A stretch of DNA of 64,000 nt, taken from NCBI GenBank assembly GCA_963772225.1, contig CAVYWD010000003.1:620001-684000 (forward strand), written 5' to 3'. Shown one piece after another: positions 19,283 through 27,585 of this stretch. Source of the DNA: CAVYWD01 sp963772225 (lineage in GTDB: Bacteria > Myxococcota > Myxococcia > Myxococcales > UBA5297). Below the pieces are notes generated by a model, which made no database searches, was not told where the DNA came from, and saw only the letters and a program-made list of their open reading frames with translations. A program made the position numbers and the translations under genes. Positions within the stretch are counted from its first letter, which is position 1. Every line of letters begins with the position of its first letter.

Positions 19283-22200
19283 ATGCAACCCTCACAGCGA
19301 CTTGCCCTGAGGTGGATGCCGTTGGCGCTCTTGGCCGCCTGCGGCGGCGAAGGTGGGCCGGCGGCAGGTGGCGCTCGAGCGAGCGCGCCACTCACCAGCC
19401 AAAGTCCCATCGCCTTGTCCGTCAATCAGCTCATGAAGCAGCCGCCCACCGCGCTGGCGGTCTACCCAGGGGCTCGGCGCCTCTACGTCGGGGGCATCTC
19501 CTATCTCGAGAACGGGAAGAACGTGGCGCAGGTGACGCTCGACGCCAGCGGCGGGGTCGCCTCGCCCGCTGAGTTCTTCCGCGAGTCCAGCGTGGATATG
19601 CCAGCCCGCTCGGTGCCCACCCTCGTCACGGACATGCGCGTCGACCCGAAGGCGGGGCGCCTGTATGCCGCCTGGCGCGCATTGGGACCGGCGATCGCGC
19701 CGGGCTCGAGCTACCTCTCCGTCTACTCCCTCGACGGCGAAGGCGCGATCGTGGCCGGCCCTCGCTCCCACTCCTGCGGCGCGGGCTGCAGCGGCCTCTT
19801 CTCGCTCGCGCTCCACCCGAGCCTGAAGGTCCTCTACGCGGGCGGTGCCGGCACCATCACCGCCTACCCGCTCGACCAGGCCGGCGAGCTGGGGGACGCG
19901 CTGGGGACCTGGTCCGTCCCGGGCACCGTGTACCAGGTCGCCGTGAGCCAGGAGGGGAGCTTCCTATATTCGACCGACTCGGTGCGCGGCCTCCAGACCT
20001 TCCGGCTCGACGGCAAGGGCAACCTGACCCTGCCCGCCGTTCAGTCGCAGGGCTCGCCGGGGGCGTTCCAGCGCTTCGTCTACTCTCCGCGCGCCCTCTA
20101 TTCGCGCCAGTACCCCTTCTTCAGCCTGCCCACCGCCGCCCCGCTGAGCGTCTGGCCGCTCGTCGGCGGCGTCCCCAGCGCGTCCGGGCCCGTGGTTCAG
20201 AGCGGGTTGCCCCCGGTCGTCGACCTCGCCGTCGCAGGCGACGGCATCGTCGCGGCGCACCTCGACGAGGAGCCCGACGTCTTCTCCGGCAAGACGGGCC
20301 TGGCCGGCGCGCTCGCGCAGGCTTACGCGGTCGACGCGTCCGGAGCGCCGGCCTCCTCGACCAACCGCGCAGCGAGGGTGCACGGCGACTATCCCGCGAT
20401 CGCGGCCAGCTCCGCCGACGGCGTCGCGGTCGTGCTGACGGCCTATCCGCAGAACCTCCCTCCCATCAACACCGCGCGCGGCTATCAGGTGCTCGTGTCG
20501 TTGCAAGGCCTCTCCAACCAGCCCTGCCCCGCGGCCTTCACCATCGGGCAGCCGGCGGGCGTGTCGCTGAAGGGCTCGCTGGCCGCCGGGCCGGCGGGGA
20601 CCTGCAATGCCACCGCGTGGCTCCCGCTCGACTCCCTGGCCGGCGTTCCGCTGAAGGGCGCCGCGGGGCAGGTCCTGCTTCAGATCGCGGTAGAGCCGAC
20701 CGCGCCGAGCCCGGTCACGTACGCCCTCCAGCTCGGCCAGGCGGCGAGCGACGGCTCGGGGGTGAAGACCTTGGCAACGCTGAGCGACACGGTCGCGGCC
20801 CCGTCGGGCAGCAATCGAATGTTCTTCCTGGTCCCCGGCTATGCCTACGGCGGCGACGTCCCGAGCGCGTTCGAGAGCGTGACCCATCACGCCCAGCGCT
20901 ACGCGAGCTGGGCGGCGCAGGTCGCCCTGTCGCCTTCCGAGCGCCCGAAGAGCTTCACCCTCTCCGCCTTTGGTCTATGGCTCGGCGAGGCGAGCACCGC
21001 GCTGCGCGACGAGACGGCGAGCGCGCTCTTCAACCTCGGCTTCAACACCGTCGGCCTGGCGCTGCCCGAGGCGCCCGAGCTCGCCGCGAAGGACGACGCG
21101 GCTCTCACCGCCCGCGGCATCCCCTATCGCTCGCTGGCCACCTACTGGCCGCCCTACCTCCTCGACTACGCCTGTGAGGCCGACCCGGATTGCCTGCCCA
21201 AGCTCCTCACGAGCATTCGCGGGTCGGGCACCTACGGCAATCCGTCGGCGGTGAGAGAGATCCACATGGCCGACGAGCCGGGCTGGTTCTTCCCCGACGC
21301 GTGGAGCTCCGCCGGCAACTCCCCCGCGGCCCTCGCGCGCCTCGCCTCGGACTACCAGAGCTTCCTCTCGAGCCGCGGCTTCCCCGACGCGGCGGCCCGG
21401 GGCCTGACGCCCATCGGGCGGGCGAGCGCGCTGGACGCGGCACCTTTGGCCCAGCGGCAGCAGTTCTTCTGGACGGCGAACTTCTTCGCCGACGAAGCGG
21501 CGCGCGCCGCGAAGCGCTACACCACGAGCGTCCTGGGGGCCTTCCCGCAGGCCTTCAACCTCGTGAACTGGTCGCCGAACCCCGCGCGCTACGTGCAATC
21601 GATGAGGTCCAGCGGAATCAACAGCGTCGACGACGCCTGGGCGGGGATGGACTGGTTCACCTCGGGACGAACGAGCGCGCACGGCCTGTGGTCGGAGGAC
21701 TGGGTCACCGACTCGTCGTCCCACCTCTGGGCGATGAACGTGAACATGCTGCGCTCCGCCGCGGCGATGGGAACGCAGGGACTCGGCGGCTACGTGGTCG
21801 GGAGCATGCTCGGGCCCCGCTCCGAGGGCGCGAGCTACAGAATCCTCTCGCTGATCGGGCGCGGCGCCAAAATTGTGGACGTCTATGCCTTCGGCCCCGC
21901 CTACCTCTGGGACCCCGCCAACGCCTGGTCCGACAACGAGGCGGCCTACGGGTCCATCGCCAACGCGTTCCGCCGAGTGGGGCGCGCCGAGTCCCTGCTC
22001 TACCCCGGGGTCGCGCCGGGCGCGCCCGGCGCGGCGCTGCCTCGGCCGCAGGTCGCGCTTCAGCTGCCCGGCGCCGGCGCGCTCTGGTTCCCCATCTCCG
22101 CGGGGTGCGCGACGAGCCCCAGCGCCGCCACCTGCTCCGCCGGCAACTGGGAGCGCGCCTCGTTCGAGTCGCAGGGCCTCTACCTCGCCCTGATGCATGC

Positions 22201-23143
22201 CGGGTACGACGTCGACTTCGTCGACGACGTGGACCTCGCGACGAAGGGCTTGCTCGCGAGCCGTGGCTACCGCGTGGTCTACGTCACCTCGCCCAACCTG
22301 AGCCAAACCGCGCAGCAGGAGATCTCGAGCTGGGTCGCCGGCGGCGGCACGCTCGTCGCCTCCCCAGGGGCGGGCCTCTGGGACGAGTACAACACGCCAT
22401 GCACTGCGGGCACGACAGCGCTCCTCGACACGCTCGGCTTGAGGCCGCCCTCGCTCGACGCGAGCTCGCCCTGGTCTCATCTGCGCGATCAGCCATCGGC
22501 GCTCGTCTCCACCATCGAAGGGCACGCCAGCGGCTCCGTCGACGCGGCGCTCTACGCTGACCTGGCCCCCGTGGACGGCGCGCGCCCCTATTCCCTGCCG
22601 CCGGGGACCGCGCGCATCTTCGCAGCCCCGCTCTCACCGGTCGATCCCTCCGACGTGGTGGCGCAGTTCAAGGGCCCGAACGCGGGCGCTCTTCAGGCCG
22701 CGGCGGCGGTGACGGTCCACCGGCACGGCGCCGGCACCGCCATCGCCTACGGCTTCTTGCCAGGGGTGGAGTACTACATCTCCCAGAACCCGGTGGCCGG
22801 CGACCGGCTCCCCGCCGACTGGGACCAGGCCGCGCGCGCCCGGGCCGTCGCGCCCGTCGTCCAGGCTCCCTCTCCCGTCCAGCGGACCGTCTACGCCGAC
22901 GTGCCGCTCGTCCAGGCCCTGCGGCTCGACAGCGCGGCGGGCACCGCGGTCGTCCTGCTCAACTGGAACGACTGGCTGCCGGGCGACGAATCTCTCCCCG
23001 TCACCGTCTTCGTGGCGGGCGCGGGCGGCAGGAAGGTCGCCTCCGTCGAGGGAAATCCGGTCCACGCGCAGACCGTTGGAGCCGACCTGAAGGTCACCCT
23101 GGCGATGAAGAACGTGGACATCCTGAAGCTCACCGGCCGGTAG
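19283..23143 (+). CDS. Large multidomain lipoprotein, propeller plus glycoside-hydrolase-like
   Basis: 1,286 residues from ATG at 19283 (GGGAG upstream). Signal ends LALLAACGG, a good lipobox. Residues about 50-390 look like a seven-bladed lactonase-type propeller (LYVGGISY, LYAAWRAL, LYAGGAGTI, FLYSTDS). Residues about 560-900 contain Trp/Tyr-rich strands and REIHMADEPGWFFPDAWSS, where the acidic residues fit a TIM-barrel hydrolase. A GATase-like trimerisation domain as in family-42 enzymes may follow (EISSWVAGGGTLVASPGAGL near 1015). A C-terminal beta-sandwich closes it. It is probably surface-anchored and carbohydrate-active, but the catalytic assignment is inference. It converges with the kinase remnant. 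Confidence 0.7.
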   Translation: MQPSQRLALRWMPLALLAACGGEGGPAAGGARASAPLTSQSPIALSVNQLMKQPPTALAVYPGARRLYVGGISYLENGKNVAQVTLDASGGVASPAEFFRESSVDMPARSVPTLVTDMRVDPKAGRLYAAWRALGPAIAPGSSYLSVYSLDGEGAIVAGPRSHSCGAGCSGLFSLALHPSLKVLYAGGAGTITAYPLDQAGELGDALGTWSVPGTVYQVAVSQEGSFLYSTDSVRGLQTFRLDGKGNLTLPAVQSQGSPGAFQRFVYSPRALYSRQYPFFSLPTAAPLSVWPLVGGVPSASGPVVQSGLPPVVDLAVAGDGIVAAHLDEEPDVFSGKTGLAGALAQAYAVDASGAPASSTNRAARVHGDYPAIAASSADGVAVVLTAYPQNLPPINTARGYQVLVSLQGLSNQPCPAAFTIGQPAGVSLKGSLAAGPAGTCNATAWLPLDSLAGVPLKGAAGQVLLQIAVEPTAPSPVTYALQLGQAASDGSGVKTLATLSDTVAAPSGSNRMFFLVPGYAYGGDVPSAFESVTHHAQRYASWAAQVALSPSERPKSFTLSAFGLWLGEASTALRDETASALFNLGFNTVGLALPEAPELAAKDDAALTARGIPYRSLATYWPPYLLDYACEADPDCLPKLLTSIRGSGTYGNPSAVREIHMADEPGWFFPDAWSSAGNSPAALARLASDYQSFLSSRGFPDAAARGLTPIGRASALDAAPLAQRQQFFWTANFFADEAARAAKRYTTSVLGAFPQAFNLVNWSPNPARYVQSMRSSGINSVDDAWAGMDWFTSGRTSAHGLWSEDWVTDSSSHLWAMNVNMLRSAAAMGTQGLGGYVVGSMLGPRSEGASYRILSLIGRGAKIVDVYAFGPAYLWDPANAWSDNEAAYGSIANAFRRVGRAESLLYPGVAPGAPGAALPRPQVALQLPGAGALWFPISAGCATSPSAATCSAGNWERASFESQGLYLALMHAGYDVDFVDDVDLATKGLLASRGYRVVYVTSPNLSQTAQQEISSWVAGGGTLVASPGAGLWDEYNTPCTAGTTALLDTLGLRPPSLDASSPWSHLRDQPSALVSTIEGHASGSVDAALYADLAPVDGARPYSLPPGTARIFAAPLSPVDPSDVVAQFKGPNAGALQAAAAVTVHRHGAGTAIAYGFLPGVEYYISQNPVAGDRLPADWDQAARARAVAPVVQAPSPVQRTVYADVPLVQALRLDSAAGTAVVLLNWNDWLPGDESLPVTVFVAGAGGRKVASVEGNPVHAQTVGADLKVTLAMKNVDILKLTGR

Positions 23144-24334
23144 CCGACCTCCGGGTCGACCGGAGCGCTGCGCCGAGGCGGCGAGGTCGCGAAGCGCGGT
23201 CTCGAGGCCTCGGTGCAGCGTCCGGGGCACGGGAGGCCTTGAGCCGACGCGCCAGCGCCTCGAAGGCCTGGTCTCCGCGGAGCGAGTCCAGGTCCGGGTC
23301 GTCCAGCTCCATGACGAGCGTGGGCGAGAGCCCGGCCGCCTCGGCCTCGCCCAGGTAGCGCAGAGCATCGTCGCGGTGGCGCTGCAGCGCCGCCTCGCAG
23401 GCCAGGTTGAACAGAATGAGGCCCGCCCGGCTGCGGTTCCCCCTGGCGTGCGTCTCGAGGGCGAGGGCATCGAGGTTGAGCCGCTCCGCTTCGGCATAGC
23501 GGCGCTGTCCAGCGATGCTGTTCGCGCGGTTGATCATGGCCTGTACGGCGAGGGGGTGGTCGGGCCCGAGGAGCCGGCGCACCGACTCCAGAATCTGGAG
23601 GCCCGAGCAGGCGCGCTCGCTCTTGAAGCGCCTTCTCCAGCAGGGGCCGCGCCGTCGCATGGAGCCCCAGGTTGGCGTAGATGGAGCCCATAGCGTCGAG
23701 CAGCCTCGCCCGGACCGCCGGGTCCTGGTCGAAGCCCGACTCGATCTCCCGGGAGGAGCGGTCGAGGATCTCGCGCGCGGTGATGCTGTTCCCCAGGGCT
23801 TCGCTCGGGTCCGACAGCTTGAAGATCCCCTCCAGGAAGGCCGCGACGCGAGTGGCCGCCTCGGCCTCGCGGTTAGCTCGGTCGCGCTCTCGCGACACGG
23901 TGCGCGTTTGGACTGCGAGCGCCACGGTGAAAGCGGGCAGGATCAGCGCCGCCGCCGCCGCGACCGCGGCGCCACTCCGGTGCCGGCGCACGTACTTCCG
24001 GAAGCGATAGAGCGCGCTGGGGGACCGCGCCAAGACCGGGCGGTCGTCGAGGGCGCGGGCGATGTCCGCTGCGAGGTCTGCGACGGAGGCGTAGCGGCGA
24101 TCCCGGTTCTTCTCCATCGCCATTATGACGATGGAGTCGAGGTCGCCCCGCAGCTCCCGCGCCAAGGCTTCGGGGGAGCTGCCCCGAAGCTCCGCCGCTC
24201 TGCGCGCCGCTTCGCCTAACCCGAGGAGGCGAGCGCTCGGCAAAGCGGGCTCAAGGCCCAAGAGCCTTCGCCGGAGCTCGGGCGGAGCCGCGCCTCGGAG
24301 CTCCGACCGGTCTGCGCGAATTGCGAAGGCGCCT
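23130..24334 (-). pseudogene. Ser/Thr protein kinase-TPR gene, 5' part lost
   Basis: The minus strand from 24334 shows the end of a Hanks-type kinase C-lobe (ELRGDLDSIVIMAMEKNRDR, then RYASVADLAADIARALDDRP), a basic juxtamembrane stretch, one membrane segment (AAAAALILPAFTVALAV), and TPR-like repeats (IYANLGLHATARPLLEKAL; a later unit near RRYAEAERLNLDALALET). The catalytic loop and ATP site are absent: the homologous DNA stops exactly where the copied MFS fragment begins. A further frameshift lies near 23600. The gene is therefore dead or, if the junction is artefactual, split by misassembly. Confidence 0.8.
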
Positions 24335-25397
24335 CTGGTTCGTGGGCATGACGCTGCTCACCGCGGCCGCCATCGCCGCGCTCTCGCTCATTCCGGACCT
24401 CGGCCACCACCTCGGCGCGTTCGTCGCGCTGGGCACGCTCTGCCAGTTCGCCGCCGCCACGTCCGCCGCCGCGGCCGACGGCCTGATGGCGGCCACTACC
24501 CGGGTCGAGGACCAGGGCCGCGCGAGCGGCTATCGCATGACCGGCAACGTGGGCGGGACCGGCGTCATCGGCGCGCTGGCGCTCTGGGTCTCCGGGCGGG
24601 CGTCGGTGCCCATGGCCGGCCTCGCGGTCGCCGCCGTCGTCCTATTGAGCCTCCTCGCCGCCCTGGCCATCGACGAGCCCGCCGCTTTGCCGCGGGCCGG
24701 CGGTGTCGGCTGGGCGCGCGAGGCCGGGCACCGCCTCCGGGCAATCGCCCGCGACCTCCTGGGAACGCTCGTCTCGCGCGAAGGGTGGACCGGCCTCGTC
24801 ATCTGCGCGGTGCCGGTGGGCGCCGGGGCGTTGACGAACCTCTTCTCGGCCATGGCGGTCGACTACCGCGCCTCCGAGGACGTGGTGGCCTCGGTAAACG
24901 GCCTCATGGGCGGCCTGGTCGGGGCCGCGGGGGCTTTCTTGGGCGGCCTCCTCGCCGACCGGATGAATCGGCGGCTCGCCTACGCGCTTTCCGGCGCGCT
25001 CATCGCGGGCTCGGCGGTGGCCATGATGCTCGGGCCCTTCACCGAGCGGACCTATGTGTGGGGCACGCTCGTGTACAACTTCACGACCGGGATTTCGTAC
25101 TCGGCGCTGGCCGCCTTCGTCCTGGAGATGGTGGGCAACAGCCCGGCGGCGGCGACGAAGTACTCGGCGTTCATCTCGGTCTCGAACTTGGCCAGCAGCT
25201 ACGTCACGGCGCTCGACGGCTGGGCGTCGGAGTTTCGCGGTTGGGCCTCGAGGGGCGCGCTCGCGGCCGACGCGGCGCTCACGGTTCTGGGCATCGGCGT
25301 GCTGCTCGCCATGGTCGCGGTGACGCGGCGGATGGGGCGGGCTGGGGCGGGGCAGGCTCTTGCCAGCGGCTCGATCGGCAGCTCGGAGAGGAGCTAG
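24321..25397 (+). pseudogene. Truncated copy of the MFS transporter
   Basis: A TTG-initiated frame reproduces the MFS protein from its third hydrophobic segment (FVGMTLLTAAAIAALSLIPD) to near the C-terminus, then ends in a different tail (SIGSSERS). The first 74 residues and native C-terminus are missing, so transport is unlikely. It sits inside the broken kinase gene on the opposite strand. Identity with the parental copy suggests a very recent event. Confidence 0.85.
24335..25370 (+). repeat. 1,036-bp direct repeat, copy 2
   Basis: Matches 15066-16101 throughout. Both edges fall inside coding DNA, with only a few bases of shared sequence (GGCGC) at the left junction. There is no flanking duplication or IS end here. 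Confidence 0.95.
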
Positions 25398-25542
25398 CGG
25401 ACCGTGAAGCGCTCCCCTCGCTGACGGCTGCCAGCCTTTCGGTGCTGAAGCTTTCGAGGCACGGGAGCCGATATCCGAGCCAGCAGAGGTGAGCCACCTG
25501 CAATGCCGCGCGCGACCAGCGGCGGGTCTCCACGGCGCCAGG

Positions 25543-26019
25543 TCACCCGGGCTCGTGGCTCTTGATGGCCGCGAGCGCTTCCTCGAGCGCCGGGAGCGCG
25601 GCTGCGTCCTTCGACCTCCCCGTCGCGCGCTTGCTGGCGATGATGCGCTCCAGCCTCAGGACTCGCACCGGAATTCCGTCGACGCTGACCTCGAAGGAGT
25701 TGCGCCACTCCTCCTCGAAGCTCCCGAGGCCGTGCATGTGCGTGACGACGTGGAATCGGTCGCCGATGGTGTCGCCTCCAATTTGCGGTGGGCGCAGGTC
25801 GAAGCTCCCCGAGACCCAAACACCATGAGCCTCTCTCACCGCTTGCGCGATGGCCGGGTCGGCGAGGCGCTCGAACCAGAGGTCGATGTCCTGCGTCGCG
25901 GTGTTGGCACCCTGCAGGACCGCGGCGCCGGCGCCGACGACCATGAACCGGACGCCGCGTCGATTCAGCGCCTCGAGGAGCGCGCGCTCACCGGGCGCGA
26001 ATGCCGAAGAGTCTTCCAC
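25543..26019 (-). CDS. Nucleotidyltransferase-like protein (DUF6036/AbiEii-like)
   Basis: 158 residues. The core reads RFMVVGAGAAVLQGANTATQ followed by DIDLWF: a glycine-rich turn then the Asp-x-Asp metal pair of the nucleotidyltransferase fold. The later basic helix RLERIIASKRATGRSKDAAA is typical of minimal toxin-type members (AbiEii, MenA and relatives). It overlaps the upstream small ORF by 32 bases, the arrangement of a two-gene toxin-antitoxin-like module. Activity (tRNA or protein nucleotidylation, or none) is not predictable from sequence. A second, larger member of the broad family is at 34994. Confidence 0.7.
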   Translation of the reverse strand: MEDSSAFAPGERALLEALNRRGVRFMVVGAGAAVLQGANTATQDIDLWFERLADPAIAQAVREAHGVWVSGSFDLRPPQIGGDTIGDRFHVVTHMHGLGSFEEEWRNSFEVSVDGIPVRVLRLERIIASKRATGRSKDAAALPALEEALAAIKSHEPG

Positions 26020-26203
26020 GCTGGAGGGCGGCCCTCAGCCGCTGCGACGGTGTCTTCTCGAGGTTGCGGAGCACATGGTAGACCCCGCCTGCATCCACGC
26101 CGTGTCGCTCGGCGATGGCGTGGGCCTCGCGCCAACGCCGCTCGTCTTCGACGAGCCAGCGCAGCTCCTCAGATGTGAGGTCTGGTTGAGCTTCCTGCTC
26201 CAT
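25988..26203 (-). CDS. Small helical protein upstream of nucleotidyltransferase
   Basis: 71 residues, charged and helical (LTSEELRWLVEDERRWREAH and HGVDAGGVYHVLRNLEKTPS), with a possible helix-turn-helix in the second half. It precedes and overlaps the nucleotidyltransferase gene on the same strand. By position it is the candidate antitoxin or regulator of that protein; the role is inferred only from context. Confidence 0.55.
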   Translation of the reverse strand: MEQEAQPDLTSEELRWLVEDERRWREAHAIAERHGVDAGGVYHVLRNLEKTPSQRLRAALQRGRLFGIRAR

Positions 26204-26406
26204 GGAGCGGAACTATATTCGTCGAGTCGCGATGGCGGAAGCGGGCCCGCCCGCCGGAAAGGTTCTTGGTTTGAACGAAGCCGCCTGCGGCGGCAGATGG
26301 GGAGGTGAATCGGGTCTGGGACGTCGACGTCGACGTCGACGTTTGACGTTTGACGTTTGACGTTTGACGTGGACGTGGACGTGGACCTGGACGGCGACGG
26401 CGACGC

Positions 26407-26842
26407 GGCCGTGGGCGGTCGTGTCGGAAATCAGCGACAGAGCTTGGTCAGCATGGCGACGATGCGCTCAAGCAGTTCGCAGCCTCGCCGATGTGCGGCA
26501 GCGTCGACGACCTTGAGCACGAGCAGGGCACCCAGGGCGGCGGCGTACTCCATCGCCGAACCGCGGGCGATGGCGTAGGTACGAGCTGCGTCTGCTTGTC
26601 CTGTCCGTCCAGCTGCTTCGGCGATGTTCAAGGGGATCGAACTGGCTGCTCGCCGAAGCTGGTCCAAAGAGTGTCGGCTGAGATTCGACACCAAGAGTGC
26701 GGAGTTCCCTCGAGGTGCATCGGATGAAAGCTAGCTGCGAAGCAAGGCAAGAAGCTCGATGGCTCGCTGGCTGACATCCATCTTCTGGAAGCTGAGCATT
26801 CTGATCGCTTAGCAAGCACCGCCGACACGACCGCCCACGGCC
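26407..26842. repeat. Inverted repeat bracketing the four-helix-bundle frame, copy A
   Basis: A 21-base arm starting GGCCGTGGGCGGTC at 26407-26427 has its exact complement at 26822-26842. Outside each arm lie GAC/GTC-type triplet repeats that also pair imperfectly, so transcription across the unit would give a long hairpin with the protein-coding frame in the loop. Confidence 0.85.
26431..26799 (-). pseudogene. Four-helix bundle protein (23S rRNA IVP/Avd-like), stop codon inside
   Basis: Begins MLSFQKMDVSQRAIELLALL and, after a TAG at codon 23 (26731-26733), stays in frame to SLDQLRRAASSIPLNIAEAA, then TYAIARGSAMEYAAALGALL and a Leu-rich end. These blocks are the signature of the S23/IVP family found in 23S rRNA intervening sequences and as Avd in diversity-generating retroelements. 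Apart from the nonsense codon the frame is complete (about 122 codons). It lies within the inverted repeat. Confidence 0.8.
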
Positions 26843-27387
26843 ACGTCGCCGTCGCCGTCGCCGTCGCCGACCACGCCCACGTCGAGCGCCCACGTCAACG
26901 TGCGTGCCCGAAGAGGCGGAATGCTCGGCGGCGCTGGCATGCGGAGGAATCGACGCTCTCTGACCCCTCGCTCACCAGCAGCCGGGGGAGCCTGAGGACA
27001 CTCTGCCGATGGGTTCTTTGTCCCTCGTGAATCCCGAGCCGAGATCCGCTCTCGCACCTCCTGAGGCAAGAAACGATGGGAGTCGTGGAACCGGCCCTTG
27101 TGGCCTTCAAGAATCGTCGCAGCGGTTCTTGTGTGCCCGCAGGCCAAAGCAGTTGGCCGAGAAACCCTTCTAGAAGAGCTCGGGCCGGCTCGGCGCCCCA
27201 TCCACCCCTGAGAACGGCTTCGTTCAACTCGACGTTTGCGCGGCGCGCTACGATGCGAGCCGTGCTCGCGTCCACCGCGCCGCGCAAACGCCTACTGGTT
27301 AGCTCGGCCGGGCGGACTTGGGCCGCCCGTGCGCCCGTGAGACGCAGGAGCGCCAACGTCGCGAGCCCGGGGCGCGTAGCAGAAGGG

Positions 27388-27449
27388 CCGGGAGACTGGG
27401 GAGTGTATCCTCCGGGCCGCCCAGTCTCCGGGAGCGCCGGCTCCCGGAG
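27388..27449. repeat. Overlapping hairpins upstream of Hsp70-like gene
   Basis: CCGGGAGACTGGG at 27388-27400 pairs with CCCAGTCTCCGGG at 27420-27432. A second, perfect 10-bp stem CTCCGGGAGC (27426-27435) pairs with GCTCCCGGAG (27440-27449) around a four-base loop. The two structures share bases and would exclude each other. No T-run follows. It could be an alternative-fold leader or an intergenic repeat. Confidence 0.6.
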
Positions 27450-27585
27450 AGTCAAAGGGTTCGATGGGTGCGCGCATCCGAAGGTTGGCGCGCGGGCTCG
27501 CTCCATGTGTCGCCGGAGTCGGGGTCTTCATTCGCAGTCGTTCGTCCCAGGCGCGGGCGCAAGGTCGCAAAGGAAAGTGGCAGCC

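Larger units (their letters stand above)
26271..27302. repeat. About 1-kb repeated element, copy A, carrying a dead four-helix-bundle gene
   Basis: The segment from TTGAACGAAGCCGCC to CGCCTACTGGTTAG reappears at 52725-53706 with many small differences. Order: a conserved leader, a GACGTC/GACGTTT simple repeat, a 21-bp arm of an inverted repeat, the four-helix-bundle reading frame (minus strand), the other arm, another GAC/GTC-rich tract, then about 400 bases of shared DNA with no clear gene. The last part includes a Leu/Gly-rich minus frame (LLEGFLGQLLWPAGTQEPL) I cannot identify. Confidence 0.85.

Noticed and set aside
18919..19425. 168-codon minus-strand frame before the large lipoprotein
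   Set aside because: It overlaps the well-supported start of the gene at 19283 and shows no recognisable sequence.
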